Assembly: GCA_051294375.1 (NCBI GenBank)
Contig: CM119271.1
Location: 13,135,039 to 13,199,038 of the forward strand
Direction of reading: 5' to 3'
Length of the DNA stretch: 64,000 nucleotides
Source of the DNA: Paraspadella gotoi
Lineage: Eukaryota > Chaetognatha
Below the pieces are notes generated by a model. That model made no database searches. It saw nothing but the letters and a program-made list of their open reading frames with translations, and was not told where the DNA came from. Positions within the stretch are counted from its first letter, which is position 1, and each line of letters begins with the position of its first letter. The translations under genes were made by a program, and so were the position numbers. Below, piece by piece: positions 8,772 to 20,630 of this stretch.

Positions 8772-11700
8772 ATGTTGGGACTTTTTATTCGCAATTTGTT
8801 TCTGTCTTGTCTTCTTAATCCGCAGAGGCTGTTCCGATGAACGTGGAGTTTGAAAATTAATAATCGGAGACCAGTTTTTTAAAAAGTTAAATAATTATAA
8901 TTCTAATATTAATTACTTAAATGATATTAAATTATGTTTTCGAAAATGGCAAAACAAATATAAAATGTTTTTTTCGAACGATAAATTAATTATTAATTAT
9001 TAATTATTAATTATTTTGTTGTTAAAGCTCTTGAAGACAATTTAAATAAATTATAAGATTCTATCCGTTTCGTATTTGATGGCAGATACCGCTGCCACCA
9101 CGCGGGACCGATCAAAGGGAGATTGCAACTCCGCGTCCCATTGTTCTACGACGCTTCAAGGGAGCTGCGTCCGCTTTCTCCTACAGCGGTGCCACGGCAA
9201 CGCCAAACCGTTTCTCCTCTCATTCGCCTGCGAGTCTCTCTGCAAGGGCGTCACCATTCGCCTGCCGAATCTCCGACCAGGGCCTGCTTGTCCTTTCCCA
9301 GCCTGCCGTGCGACCATTGGGGCTTTCTGCCACCCACATGTGCGCGCCATTTCGAGACGCCTCGTGCCCGACGGGGCTAAAAGTGGTTGCTTCAAACGGC
9401 TGCGGCTTTCAATGCGTACAATCCGGGAAGCCGGGAGTTTGGGCGAGAAAGGCGGGCAGGTGTCCGACTGGTCCGCGTAGAGGCAGCTTGACGCCCTGCA
9501 TGTCGGAACATCTCTTGCGACGGGCGTGAGAATGCTGCGGAGAAGAAGGGAGTCGGTGTGCTCATATGCCGATGAAGATGCGGACGATCGACTCGAGGAA
9601 ACCAGAACCACTAAGCATCACCACATCAACAACGAGGGCAACTACAACATCAAGTTCTCCAGGCGACGTCATCTGCCCGCTCATCGCCCACCGCAGTTGC
9701 GTAGCGTTTCCTCAGGTAGAGCAAGTAGACAAATTGTTAATGAAAGAGAAATAAAAAATAAATAGCATCGGTATTCATTGTGTGAAAATTCATTATCATA
9801 TTGATTTAGATAATGGTGAAAATATATTTACTATTTTTAAAACTAAAAACTAAAGATTAGCAAAACTGTTAATCATTCTGCGATGATGATAATGATTTTT
9901 TCTTATATTTTTTTTAATAAAAAAAGAATTTATTTTATTTTCAAAACAACTTTTTTATGGTTTATTTCAATTCTGATTTTCAAAATATAAAAATTAACTT
10001 TCTTACTTCCATTAAAAATTAATATTACAAATTGTTTACTCGGGTACATAGTTCATTTAGAAAATTTTAATCGAGATTTGAAAGTTTATTCTCAGAAATG
10101 TATGTATAAATTCAAAAAGGATCTCTGCTTCACCGACTCCGACTGCTCCGCTGCGCCGGCGACCAAATGCGTCTTCGACGGCCTGCGCAGCTGCATCGAG
10201 GGCTACTATCGTGCCGCGACCCGGCGCTTCTTGCGTCCTCGCCGGGCGCCGTCGACGAAACGCGTTCCGGACGCGGCAAGAACCCAACGCCTCAGCCCTT
10301 ACAAATCTTCGGTTGGTGCCTTACCCGCAAAGTGCCTCACTCTGGTCGACCTTTCTTTCGCTGGCAGCTTGATTCAGAATGCGGATTCAAAGAGAAATGT
10401 GCTTCACAGGCTGCGGATACGAAATGCGGCTGCCGCAGCTGCCGACTTTTGCTGCGGTCGACGATGGCGGCCGAGACGAAGACGACGCCAGAAGATAACG
10501 ACGAACGCCGAAGACGACGACGACGACAACGAGACGGCGAAAAAATACGTGCGACGACGAAACCGACGAAGACGACGAACGACGACGACGAAAGACGACT
10601 TATAGTCCATCAATCACCACGAAGCCGACAAAAGGCGACGACAACGATCGTCGAAGCCGACACAAAACCACACAGACATACACCGAAGACGACCACAAAG
10701 CCGACAACGATGACGAACGAAGCCGACAACGACGAACGAGACGAACTCGTTCTAAAATCACCAGTCATCCGCAGCAACGATGACGAACTTCTCGCTGCAT
10801 CGACAAACTAACAAAGCCTTCATACGACATTCGTCCTCACGTCCGAGGATTCTCTCTCACTCGCTGATCAAGCCAGGATTTTTGCCGGCGACAAGAGAGA
10901 TTCGTTTGCAACGTCCACGGCGGCCGCAGCCGAACGGCGCCACCTTCTTACTATCTGGCCTGCAAAGACGACACCCACTGGCTTCGGCGACGCGAAAAAG
11001 TGCTGTTTCGACGTTGGGCTACGCCCTGCCAACGGCCCGTCCGGGGACTTGGCTACAGGCCGGGCGAGTTCGTGAGAAAGGAAGGGAGCTGCCGGCGCGG
11101 ACGGCGTCAACGCGGCCCGTGCGGCTCTGAGTTAGACGGAGATTGGCGGCGGAAGAGAGAAATGCTGCGAGACGATGGCGGGTCGGGAGTGTTCGAGCCG
11201 AGAGGCTTCGAGGCGCGGACGAGCCGTTGGCGGAGTTGGATCGTCGTCGATAGATCCAGTTGGGCGCAAAGAGGGCGCTGGATGCTTGGGGCATGGGCCA
11301 ACGGCCCCATGTCGTATTTAGAGGGAGTCGGTAGCCAAGGGTCTTCTCTATCTATTCGACGCGCCGTTCGGTCCATTCGGCGAAGGGGGCGCCGTGGTCC
11401 CGTCACTCGAGGGTGAAATGCTCCGAGATCTGCCCGTGAAAGTCGGCGGCTTCGTCGGCGAAGAGGACGCCTTCGATCGTGGAGTTGCTCGACGCTTCCA
11501 ACGCGGCGTCGGGATGTTATGGCGGCCGACGCCGTTGAAGACCCGCTTCGGGCGGGGCGTTGGAAGAGTGTTCGCGACCGAGTCCGGGAATAGTGGACGG
11601 CGCCACGCTCTCCAGTGTTTGATGAACGTACTCTGTATGGAGCGGACACGAGGGAACTCGTTTAAGGTTTTTTGGAGGGAGGGGCTGAGTGGAGGAGAGG

Positions 11701-12548
11701 GAGAGGGAGAGGAGAAGAAGGGAGAGAAAGAAAGAAAGAATAAAGAAGAAAAGAAAAGAAAAATAAGTCCAAGAGAAGAGATAGACTTGAATGACAAATT
11801 AATCTGCTACAGATATAGACATAAAAAGGAACAAAAACAAAGTTGTATTAAGAAACTAAGAAAAGGATAAAAGGGCGGGCGGATTATTGCGTGAGGCTGC
11901 CACGGCGGTGATTCGAAGAGTTTCGCTCTTCATTTTGAAGTTCGAAATTCGAATAGGGGCTGATGTTTGACTGGGAAACTATGGGTGAATGAACGAGATT
12001 GTGAAAATAGTCTTGATTGAAAGCTTGCAAGGTCCCCTCCGTCTGTTTGTTATTATCTTGTAACAAGGGATGGAGGCCTTAAACCACCATAGGTCGACCA
12101 AAGTCAGCGGAGAATAGCTTATTTATTTAAACGAATGGATAATTCTATATTTGGTTGTACGAATTTCATTAATTTTAGGGATTAAGAGGCAGGATGGCGG
12201 TTTTGGGACAAAAGGTCGAAGATTAATAATTTTTTCCTCTTTAACTTCATCGCAGACTAACGTCGTGGGCCGAGTCGTCCGCCGTGACGGTTCCGGCAGC
12301 CACAACGTCTCGGCTCCTGGGCCAGGATTTCGAGCAATGCCGAGTCACGCTGTTGCAGGCCGTGGCCGTAAAGAAAAAAAATAAAAAAAAAAAAAAAAAG
12401 AAGATGCGGGCCCTCGTTCCCAGATTCTATTACAATTGGGTCAGCTTGGAAAGTGTTCAAGTTTTTCTACGGCGGCTGCGATTGGACAGAAGAATAATTT
12501 CCAAACGGAGATGGAATTTTGAAAAAGTGTAGAGGGTACAAACCTTGA
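8772..12548 (+). pseudogene. Second, damaged copy of the Kunitz/WAP/SOD-like gene
   Basis: This is a direct copy of the gene at 14300-18055 with the same four exons: about 8772-8842 (signal peptide), 9086-9715, 10096-11666 and 12256-12548. It has dozens of single-base insertions and losses, so no exon reads through. Splice signals and intron order are kept, and introns also align. In one place it is the better copy: KCMYKFKKDLCF at 10096 is in frame here but has lost a base at 15696. The pattern of homopolymer-length errors suggests an unpolished haplotype copy rather than a true pseudogene, although a real tandem duplicate is possible. Confidence 0.75.
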
Positions 12549-14257
12549 GTCGGGGAAACTTAACTAATTTTTTATTAATTTTTTTTTTAGACTTTTATTA
12601 GCATTATTTAGCACTCTTTACTAAAAATTTCTTTTTTCACTCCGGATTCATCAGTCAGCAAGGATTTTTTTTTTTTGGTCATTTTTTTAGTTTTTTTGGG
12701 TTTTATAATCGATAATGGTTTAATTTCATTTTATACATTTAATTTTTTTTTCTTCTTCTTTAATAAATATTCACTCTTAATCTACGCCTACATTTATAAA
12801 TTTATAATAAAAGCTCAAATTCGTTTATTTTGTATTAAACATTGTCGCGCTAAGTCGAATTCGACTTGTACGATCTTATACCGCATGATATTCAACATTG
12901 TCACTATACTATTTTTTTAAATATTAAAAAAAAATGATGACATAAATCTTCTCGCTCCAAAGGCGGCTTTCCCATTTGCAGCCAAACATCCATCGAAATT
13001 TTTTTTTTTTTTTTTGCTAAATTCATNNNNNNNNNNNNNNNNNNNNNNNNNTTGCGCCTCACTCTAACAAGAGAGCCTAAACATTTGCCGAATTTAGAAA
13101 CCATCTTCACATAGTTATGGACTTCAGCTTAATGAAATATTATTATAATAGCNNNNNNNNNNNNNNNNNNNNNNNNNNNNNNNNNNNNNNNNNNNNNNNN
13201 NNNNNNNNNNNNNNNNNNNNNNNNNNNNNNNNNNNNNNNNNNNNNNNNNNNNNNNNNNNNNNNNNNNNNNNNNNNNNNNNNNNNNNNNNNNNNNNNNNNN
13301 NNNNNNNNNNNNNNNNNNNNNNNNNNNNNNNNNNNNNNNNNNNNNNNNNNNNNNNNNNNNNNNNNNNNNNNNNNNNNNNNNNNNCTCTCTCTGTGACTCA
13401 AATTCCTTCTGAGTAAATTTTGCTTTCGTTTCGTTTCTGCAGAATTAAAAAGAAAAGTTTTTTTTTCCTAGACAAAGATAGAGAATGAGTGGAATCGACG
13501 TCGTCGTCGTCGTCGTCGTAGTCGGGGTCAACGGGATTGTCGTCGTTGTTGTTATCGTAGAAGTCGTCGTCATCATCATCATCATCATCGTCATCATCAT
13601 CATCATNNNNNNNNNNNNNNNNNNNNNNNNNNNNNNNNNNNNNNNNNNNNNNNNNNNNNNNNNNNNNNNNNNNNNNNNNNNNNNNNNNNNNNNNNNNNNN
13701 NNNNNNNNNNNNNNNNNNNNNNNNNNNNNNNNNNNNNNNNNNNNNNNNNNNNNNNNNNNNNNNNNNNNNNNNNNNNNNNNNNNNNNNNNNNNNNNNNNNN
13801 NNNNNNNNNNNNNNNNNNNNNNNNNNNNNNNNNNNNNNNNNNNNNNNNNNNNNNNNNNNNNNNNNNNNNNNNNNNNNNNNNNNNNNNNNNNNNNNNNNAG
13901 GAGAAGGAGGAGGAAGAGGAGGGGGAAGAGGAGGAGGATGAGAAGGAAAAGAAAGAAGAGGAAGAGAAAAAAGAGGAAGAGGAGAATGAGGAGGAAGAGG
14001 AGGAGGAAGAGGGGGACGAGAAAAAAGAAAAAAAACCCCGACAAACGTTTTTTGCTCCCTTAAGTTTTCTCAATATTTTTCTTTTCACTTTTATTTCCAA
14101 GATTTAACTTTTTTTCCCCCGTCTCCTCGGAATTCAAAATTCTGTTCCCTTATTTAAACGAAAACGTTTTTTTTTTTTCGAATTTGAATTTTCCCGCGCG
14201 CGATTTCGATTTTCCCGCGTTTTTCCCCCCCACGAATCGCGTCGCATCCGTCGCGCG
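12549..14257. other. 3' flank of copy 1, gaps, and 5' flank of copy 2
   Basis: 12549-13026 is the AT-rich 3' flank of the damaged copy, matching 18056-18411 and 24925-25100. N gaps follow at 13027-13051, 13153-13384 and 13607-13898, with the repeated promoter-side sequence of the second copy between them, including gtc/atc triplets and a G/A-rich tract (13899-14035). No gene is seen. Confidence 0.7.
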
Positions 14258-14299
14258 ATGGTGGAACCGATTCAAAATGGCCGCCGATGCGACCGAAGG

Positions 14300-17200
14300 A
14301 TGTTGGGACATTTTTTATTCGCAATTTGTTTCTTGGCTTGTCTCTTATCCGCAGAGGCGGTCGATGAAACGTGAGTTTGGAAAATTATAATCGGGAATTT
14401 TTTAAAAAGTTAAATAATTATATTCTAATAATTAATTACTTAAATGATATTAAATTATGTTTCGAAAATGGCAAAACAATATAAAATGTTTTTTCAAACG
14501 ATAAAAATTAATTATTAATTATTAACTATTGTTTGTTAAAGCTCTTGAAAGACAATTTAAATAAATATATAAGATTCTTCCGTTTCGTATTTGATGGCAG
14601 ATACCGTTGCCACCAACCGGGACCGATCAAAGGCGATTGCAACTCCGCCGTCCCCAGTTGGTTCCACGACGCCTCCAAAGGAGCCTGCGTCCCTTTCTCC
14701 TACAGCGGTTGCCACGGCAACGCCAACCGTTTCTCCTCTCATTCCGCCTGCGAGTCTCTCTGCAAGGGCGTCACCATTCGCCTGCCGAATCTCCGACCAG
14801 GCGCCTGCTTGTCCTTTCCCAGCCTGCCGCTGCCGACCCCTTGGGGCTTCTGCACCCACATGTGCGCGCATTTCGACGACGCCTCGTGCCCGTCGGGGCA
14901 AAAGTGTTGCTTCAACGGCTGCGGCTTCCAATGCGTACATCCGGGAGCGGGCGTTTGGGCGAGAAAGGCGGGCAGGTGTCCGACTGGGTCGCGTAGAGGC
15001 AGCTTGACGCCCTGCATGTCGGACATCTCTTGCGACGGGCGTGAGAAATGCTGCGGGGAAGAAGGGGAGTCGGTGTGCTCATTGCCGATGAAGGATGCGG
15101 ACGATCGACTCGAGGAACAGACCACTACATCAACCACATCAACAACGAGGGCAACTACAACATCAAGTTCTCCAGGCGACGTCATCTGCCCGCTCATCGC
15201 CTACCGCAGTTGCGACGGCGTTTCCTCCAAGGTGTTCATGAAAATTAAAATTAATTAAAATTAATACTACATCGGTATTCATTGTGTCAAAATATTTTTT
15301 TCCGGCAAAAATGTTTCAAACAATGGGTAGTTAGTTAATTCAAATTATCATATTACTAAGAAATTGGTAATGCGTAAATGTTTTTAATTTAAAAAAAAAT
15401 TGATTTAGATAATGGTTGAAAATATATTTACTATTTTTTTAAAACTAAAACTAAATATTAGCAAAAACTGTTAAAAATCATTCTGCGATGATGATAATGA
15501 TTTTTTTGTAAGAATTTTTTTAATAAAAAAAGAATTTGATTTATTTTCATACAACTTTTTATGGTTATTTCAATCTGCCTTTCAAAATATAAAAATTAAC
15601 TTTTCTTACTTCCATTAAAAATTAATATTACAAAATTGTTTACTCGGGTACATAGTTCATTTAGAAAATTTTAATCGATTGAAAGTTTTTCTCAGAAATG
15701 TATGTATAAATTTCAAAGGATCTCTGCTTCACCGACTCCGACTGCTCCGCCGCGCCGGCGACCAAATGCTGCTTCGACGGCTGCCGACGCAGCTGCCTCG
15801 AGGGCTACTTCGTGCCGCGACCCGGCGCTTCTTCGTCCTCGCCGGCGCCGTCGACGACCGGTTCCGGGACGCGGCAGAACCCCAACGGCCTCAGCCCTTA
15901 CAAAATCTTCGGTTGGTGCCCTTACCCGCCCAAGTGCCCTCACTCTGGTCGACCTTTCTTTCGCTGCAGCTTGGATTCCGAATGCGGATTCAAAGAGAAA
16001 TGCTGCTTCACTGGCTGCGGATACGAATGCGCGGCTCCGCAGCTGCCGGACTTTTTGCTGCGGTCGACGATGCGGCCGAAGACGAAGACGACGCAGAAGA
16101 TAACGACGACGCCGACGACGACGACGAAGAAAACGACGACGGCGAAAAATACGGCGACGACGAAACCGACGAAGACGACGACGACGACGACGAATTATAG
16201 TCCATCAATCACCACGAAGCCGACAAAGGCGACGACAACGACGTCGAAGCCGACAACAACAAAAACCACACAGACATCACCGAAGACGACAACAAAGCCG
16301 ACAACGATGACGACGAAGCCGACAACGACGAAAACGACGACGAACTCCGTTCCTAAAATCACCACGTCATCCGCAGCAACGATGACGACTTCTCCTGCAT
16401 CGACAACGACAACAAAGCCTTCATCGACTTCGTCCTCAACGTCCGAGGATTCTCTCTCCTCGCTGATCAAGCCAGGATTTTGCCGGCGCAAGAGAGATCG
16501 TTGCAACGGTCACGGCGGCCCCAGCGACGGCGCCACCTTCTTCTATCTGGCCTGCAAAGACGACACCCACTGCTTCGGCGACCGAAAGTGTTGTTTCGAC
16601 GGTTGCGGCTACGCCTGCCAACGGCCCGTCGGGGACTTGGCTCAGGCCGGGCGAGTCGTGAGAAAGGAAGGCAGCTGCCCGGCGCGGACGGCGTCCAACG
16701 CGCCCGTGCGGCTCTGCAGCTTAGACGGAGATTGCGGCGGANNNNNNNNNNGCTGCGAGACGATGGCGGGTCGGGAGTGTCTCGAGCCGAGAGGCTTCGG
16801 AGGCGCGGACGAGCCGTTGGGGGAGTTGGTCGGTCGGTCGATAGATCCAGATTGGGCGCAAAGAGGGGCGCTGGATGCTTGGGGCATGGGCCACGCCCAC
16901 TGTCGCATAGAGGGAGTCGGAGCCAAGGGTCTTCTCTATCTCTTCGACGCGCCGTTCGGTCCTTCGGCGAAGGGGGCGCCGTGGTCCGTCCACTCGAGGG
17001 TGATGCTCCGAGATCTGCCCGTGAAAGTCGGCGGCTTCGTCGGCGATAGGACGCCCTTCGATCTGGAGTTGCTCGACGCTTCCAACGCGGCGTCGGGATG
17101 TTTGGCGGCGACGCCGTTGAAGACCGCTTCGGGCGGGGCGTTGGGAAGAGTGTTCGCGGATCGAGTCGGGAATGTGGACGGCGCCACGCCTCCAGTCTTT

Positions 17201-18055
17201 GATGACGTGACTCTGATGGACGGACACGAGGGGAACTCGTTTAAGGTTTTGGAGGGAGGTGGCCGGGTGGAGGGGAGGGAGAGAAAGAAAGCGAGAAATA
17301 CAGAAGGAAAGAAAGAAAAAAAAAGATAAGTCAAGAAAAGAGAAAGACTTGAATGAACAAATTAATCTGCTACGGATATAGAAGCATAAAAAGGACAAAA
17401 ACAAAGTTGTATTAAAGAAACTAAGAAAGGATAAAACGGGCGAGCGGATTCTGCGGTGATGCTGCACGGCGGTGATTCGAAAGAGTTTCGCTCCCTCATT
17501 TGAAGTTCGAGTCGAATAGAGCTGATATTGACTGGGAAGCTCTGGGAGTGAATAAACGAGATTGTGAAATAGTCTTGATTGAAAGCTTGCAAGGTCCTCC
17601 GTCCTGCTATGTTATTATCTTGTAACATGGATGGAGGCCTTAAACTACCATGGCCTGACCAAAGTCAGGGGCAAGATAGCTTTTATATTCGTTGTACGAA
17701 TTTCATTAATTTTAGGAATTAAGGAACGGAAATGGGCGGTTTTTGGAAAAAAGAGTCGAAGACAATAATCTTTTTTTCCCTTTACTTCATCCAGACTAAC
17801 GTCGTGGGCCGAGTCGTCGCCGTGACGGTTCCCGGCAGCCGACAACGTCTCGGCTGCTGCCGGATCGAGAAATGCCGGCACGCCTGTTGCCAAGGGCCGG
17901 TGGCCGGAAGATGCCGGGCCCTCGTCCCCAGATTCTATTACAATTGGGTCAGCGGGAAATGTTTCAAGTTTTTCTACGGCGGCTGCGATGGACAGAAGAA
18001 TAATTTCCAAACGGAGATGGAATGTTTGAAAAAGTGTAGAGGGTACAAACCTTGA
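14300..18055 (+). CDS. Secreted Kunitz-WAP-mucin-WAP-SOD-like-Kunitz protein
   Basis: Four exons (14300-14370, 14601-15231, 15696-17245, 17795-18055) join in phase and encode about 837 aa. The start [16 protein letters not shown] is a signal peptide; an upstream in-frame ATG at 14258 would hide it. Residues 27-78 are a Kunitz domain (P1 Asn). WAP-type Cys cores follow at about 90-137, 147-185, 218-268 and 305-347 ([23 protein letters not shown]). A Thr/Lys/Pro stalk (360-485) looks mucin-like. Two further WAP units lie at 491-545 and 556-599, one crossed by a 10-base N run. Residues 625-775 resemble Cu/Zn superoxide dismutase without metal ligands. The C-terminus is a Kunitz domain with exact C-8-C-15-C-7-C-12-C-3-C spacing and P1 Arg. 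A secreted serine-protease inhibitor or matrix protein is likely. One missing base near 15710 must be allowed for. Confidence 0.85.
14371..14600 (+). other. Intron 1 of the Kunitz/WAP/SOD gene
   Basis: Donor GTGAGT and acceptor gatggcag bound an AT-rich intron. It interrupts a codon (AC|A), which places the first Kunitz domain directly after the signal peptide. Confidence 0.85.
15232..15695 (+). other. Intron 2 of the Kunitz/WAP/SOD gene
   Basis: AT-rich intron between VSSK and KCMYKF. It splits a WAP-like Cys cluster in phase 0. Confidence 0.8.
16062..16440 (+). repeat. Imperfect acgacg triplet-rich region coding the Thr/Lys stalk
   Basis: A degenerate gac/acg-rich repeat encodes the Thr/Lys/Pro-rich stalk between the WAP modules. 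Low-complexity strings of Ser, Asp or Val on other frames are shadows of it. Confidence 0.75.
17246..17794 (+). other. Intron 3 of the Kunitz/WAP/SOD gene
   Basis: Bounded by ttaag|GTTTTG and catccag|ACTAAC. It cuts the SOD-like domain between HEGNSFK and [10 protein letters not shown] in phase 0. Internal open frames have no recognisable content. Confidence 0.8.
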
Positions 18056-18250
18056 GAAACTTAACTAATTTTAATTAATTTTTTTTAGACTTTTATTAGC
18101 ATTATTTAGCACTCTTTACTAAAATTTCTTTTTTCACTCTATTCATCAGTCACGAGAATTTTTTTTTTCTTGTCATTTTTAGTTTTTTGGGTTTTAATCG
18201 ATTAATTGTTTAATTTCATTTTTATTCATTTAATTTTTCTCTCTTTCTTT

Positions 18251-18256
18251 AATAAA
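18251..18256 (+). terminator. Candidate polyadenylation signal
   Basis: AATAAA about 195 bases after the stop codon of the Kunitz/WAP/SOD gene, in an AT-rich 3' flank. The same hexamer is present in the damaged copy near 12762. Confidence 0.45.
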
Positions 18257-18411
18257 TATTCACTCTTAATCTACGCCTACAATTTAAATTTATAAGAAAA
18301 AGCTCATTCGTTTCTTTTGTTTAAACATTGTCGCGCTAGTCGAATTCGCTTGTACGATCTTATACCGCATGATATTCACATTGTCACTATACTATTTTTT
18401 TAATATAAAAA

Positions 18412-19473
18412 NNNNNNNNNNNNNNNNNNNNNNNNNNNNNNNNNNNNNNNNNNNNNNNNNNNNNNNNNNNNNNNNNNNNNNNNNNNNNNNNNNNNNNNNN
18501 NNNNNNNNNNNNNNNNNNNNNNNNNNNNNNNNNNNNNNNNNNNNNNNNNNNNNNNNNNNNNNNNNNNNNNNNNNNNNNNNNNNNNNNNNNNNNNNNNNNN
18601 NNNNNNNNNNNNNNNNNNNNNNNNNNNNNNNNNNNNNNNNNNNNNNNNNNNNNNNGAGAGAGAGAGAGAGAGAGAGACGGAAGTTGAATAGAAAGAGGGG
18701 GAGAGAGAGGGTTGAATGGGAGAGAGAGTTGGAAAGGATTTANNNNNNNNNNNNNNNNNNNNNNNNNNNNNNNNNNNNNNNNNNNNNNNNNNNNNNNNNN
18801 NNNNNNNNNNNNNNNNNNNNNNNNNNNNNNNNNNNNNNNNNNNNNNNNNNNNNNNNNNNNNNNNNNNNNNNNNNNNNNNNNNNNNNNNNNNNNNNNNNNN
18901 NNNNNNNNNNNNNNNNNNNNNNNNNNNNNNNNNNNNNNNNNNNNNNNNNNNNNNNNNNNNNNNNNNNNNNNNNNNNNNNNNNNNNNNNNNNNNNNNNNNN
19001 NNNNNNNNNNNNNNNNNNNNNNNNNNNNNNNNNNNNNNNNNNNNNNNNNNNNNNNNNNNNNNNNNNNNNNNNNNNNNNNNNNNNNNNNNNNNNNNNNNNN
19101 NNNNNNNNNNNNNNNNNNNNNNNNNNNNNNNNNNNNNNNNNNNNNNNNNNNNNNNNNNNNNNNNNNNNNNNNNNNNNNNNNNNNNNNNNNNNNNNNNNNN
19201 NNNNNNNNNNNNNNNNNNNNNNNNNNNNNNNNNNNNNNNNNNNNNNNNNNNNNNNNNNNNNNNNNNNNNNNNNNNNNNNNNNNNNNNNNNNNNNNNNNNN
19301 NNNNNNNNNNNNNNNNNNNNNNNNNNNNNNNNNNNNNNNNNNNNNNNNNNNNNNNNNNNNNNNNNNNNNNNNNNNNNNNNNNNNNNNNNNNNNNNNNNNN
19401 NNNNNNNNNNNNNNNNNNNNNNNNNNNNNNNNNNNNNNNNNNNNNNNNNNNNNNNNNNNNNNNNNNNNNNNNN
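18412..19473. other. Assembly gaps with a small GA-repeat island
   Basis: N runs at 18412-18655 and 18743-19473 enclose a short (GA)n-containing island that matches 25230-25312. The missing sequence is therefore probably that of 25040-26130. Confidence 0.9.
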
Positions 19474-20163
19474 GGCGAAAACTCTGGAACCCTAACCTTG
19501 ACACCCGAAGACTTTTGGCTTTCGGTCTTTTTACTTAAAAAAAAACTCGATCTTCGAAAATATATTTTTCGAAAATATATTTTTGAGAAAAAGAAAAAAA
19601 ACGAAAAAAAAGAAAAAAATCCCATCCGAAGAGAAATTTGTTGATAGAAAAAACGTAGAGAAATGAGAGAGGGATAGACGAGGAGAGAGAGAGAAGAGAG
19701 GAGAGAGAGAGAGACGAGAGAGAGAGAGAGAGAGGAGAAGAGAGAGAGCAGAGAGAGAGAGAGAGAGGAAANNNNNNNNNNNNNNNNNNNNNNNNNNNNN
19801 NNNGAAAGATAGAGTGGGATGGTGTGAAAAAACGAAGAGTCAAACAAGAAAAAATATATTTATTTAGGATCTGTTTGATGTAGAAAGATTCAAAGGGTAA
19901 AAACTGTTTTTTTTTATTGAAAGTTAAAATGAAAAGTATGATTTTTGATTTGCAATCTGCTTGATTTTCATTGGTCAGTTTAAGTGCATTAACTTCCCCT
20001 GCCAAGCAATGTTTTTGATATAAGGTTTTTTTTAAAATCAAATTAGATCGACTGATTTTCTGTCCTCAAGTTTATATAAAAAGAAATCGTCTGCCAACTT
20101 GTTTTATTTACTACGTATTTGTATTGATAAAACTATTGATAAACAAACAAAAAGGCAATCACT
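19474..20163. other. 3' flank of the phosphatase gene (haplotype copy 1)
   Basis: AT-rich sequence with a (GA)n tract (19683-19770) and an N gap (19772-19803). It is a copy of 26135-26749 with small indels. No coding content is seen. Confidence 0.75.
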
Positions 20164-20397
20164 TCAAATCTCCCGCCCTCTAGCGAAGAGTTCCACGACT
20201 CTGACGAGGCATTCCATCTGCTCCAGCGACTCGACGATCCCTGGCTTCGCCTCCCTCGCGGCCAAGACGCTCCAGGCCCAGTCGAAGAGCCTCTCCGCCG
20301 TATAACGCTGCAGGAGGTTGAAGGCGACAGCGTAGAAGCCGCTGGAGCCGCAGCCGTCGCGGCAGTGGACGAGGAAGGGTCGGTCGGGGGAGTTGGA
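20164..20397 (-). CDS. Receptor-type tyrosine (pseudo)phosphatase, last exon, haplotype copy 1
   Basis: An intact 78-codon terminal exon, equivalent to 26983-26750. It reads SNSPDRPFLV, HCRDGCGSSGFYAVAFNLLQ and AKPGIVESLEQMECLVRVVE and ends at TGA. It differs from the other copy by substitutions (QRYTAERLF versus QRFTAERLV) with no frameshift, which is what allelic copies would show. The preceding exons are absent from this copy. Confidence 0.85.
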   Translation of the reverse strand, partial: SNSPDRPFLVHCRDGCGSSGFYAVAFNLLQRYTAERLFDWAWSVLAAREAKPGIVESLEQMECLVRVVELFARGREI

Positions 20398-20489
20398 CTG
20401 GAGGATGTGTTTGAGAGCGGGAGTTTTAAGATTTGATCAAATGATTTAATAGTTACAGAAATAAATAAATGAACAAACAAAAAAAAATA

Positions 20490-20606
20490 AATAAATGAAT
20501 AAATAAATAAATAAAAAAGATAATAACATAAATAAATAAGTAAATAAATTACCTAATAAATAAATAAGGCTAACAAAAACAGAAAGAAAGAAAAAACAAT
20601 ACAAAA
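20490..20606. repeat. (AAATA)n-like AT-rich low-complexity tract
   Basis: Runs of aaataaataaat follow the phosphatase exon; on the minus strand they lie in the last intron. Matched at 27060-27150. Confidence 0.7.
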
Positions 20607-20630
20607 ANNNNNNNNNNTTTTGGCATCGGA

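Noticed and set aside
10404-10613. Repeated gac/gtc triplets considered as a CRISPR-like or satellite array
   Set aside because: They encode the Thr-rich stalk; no spacer structure, and the genome is eukaryotic.
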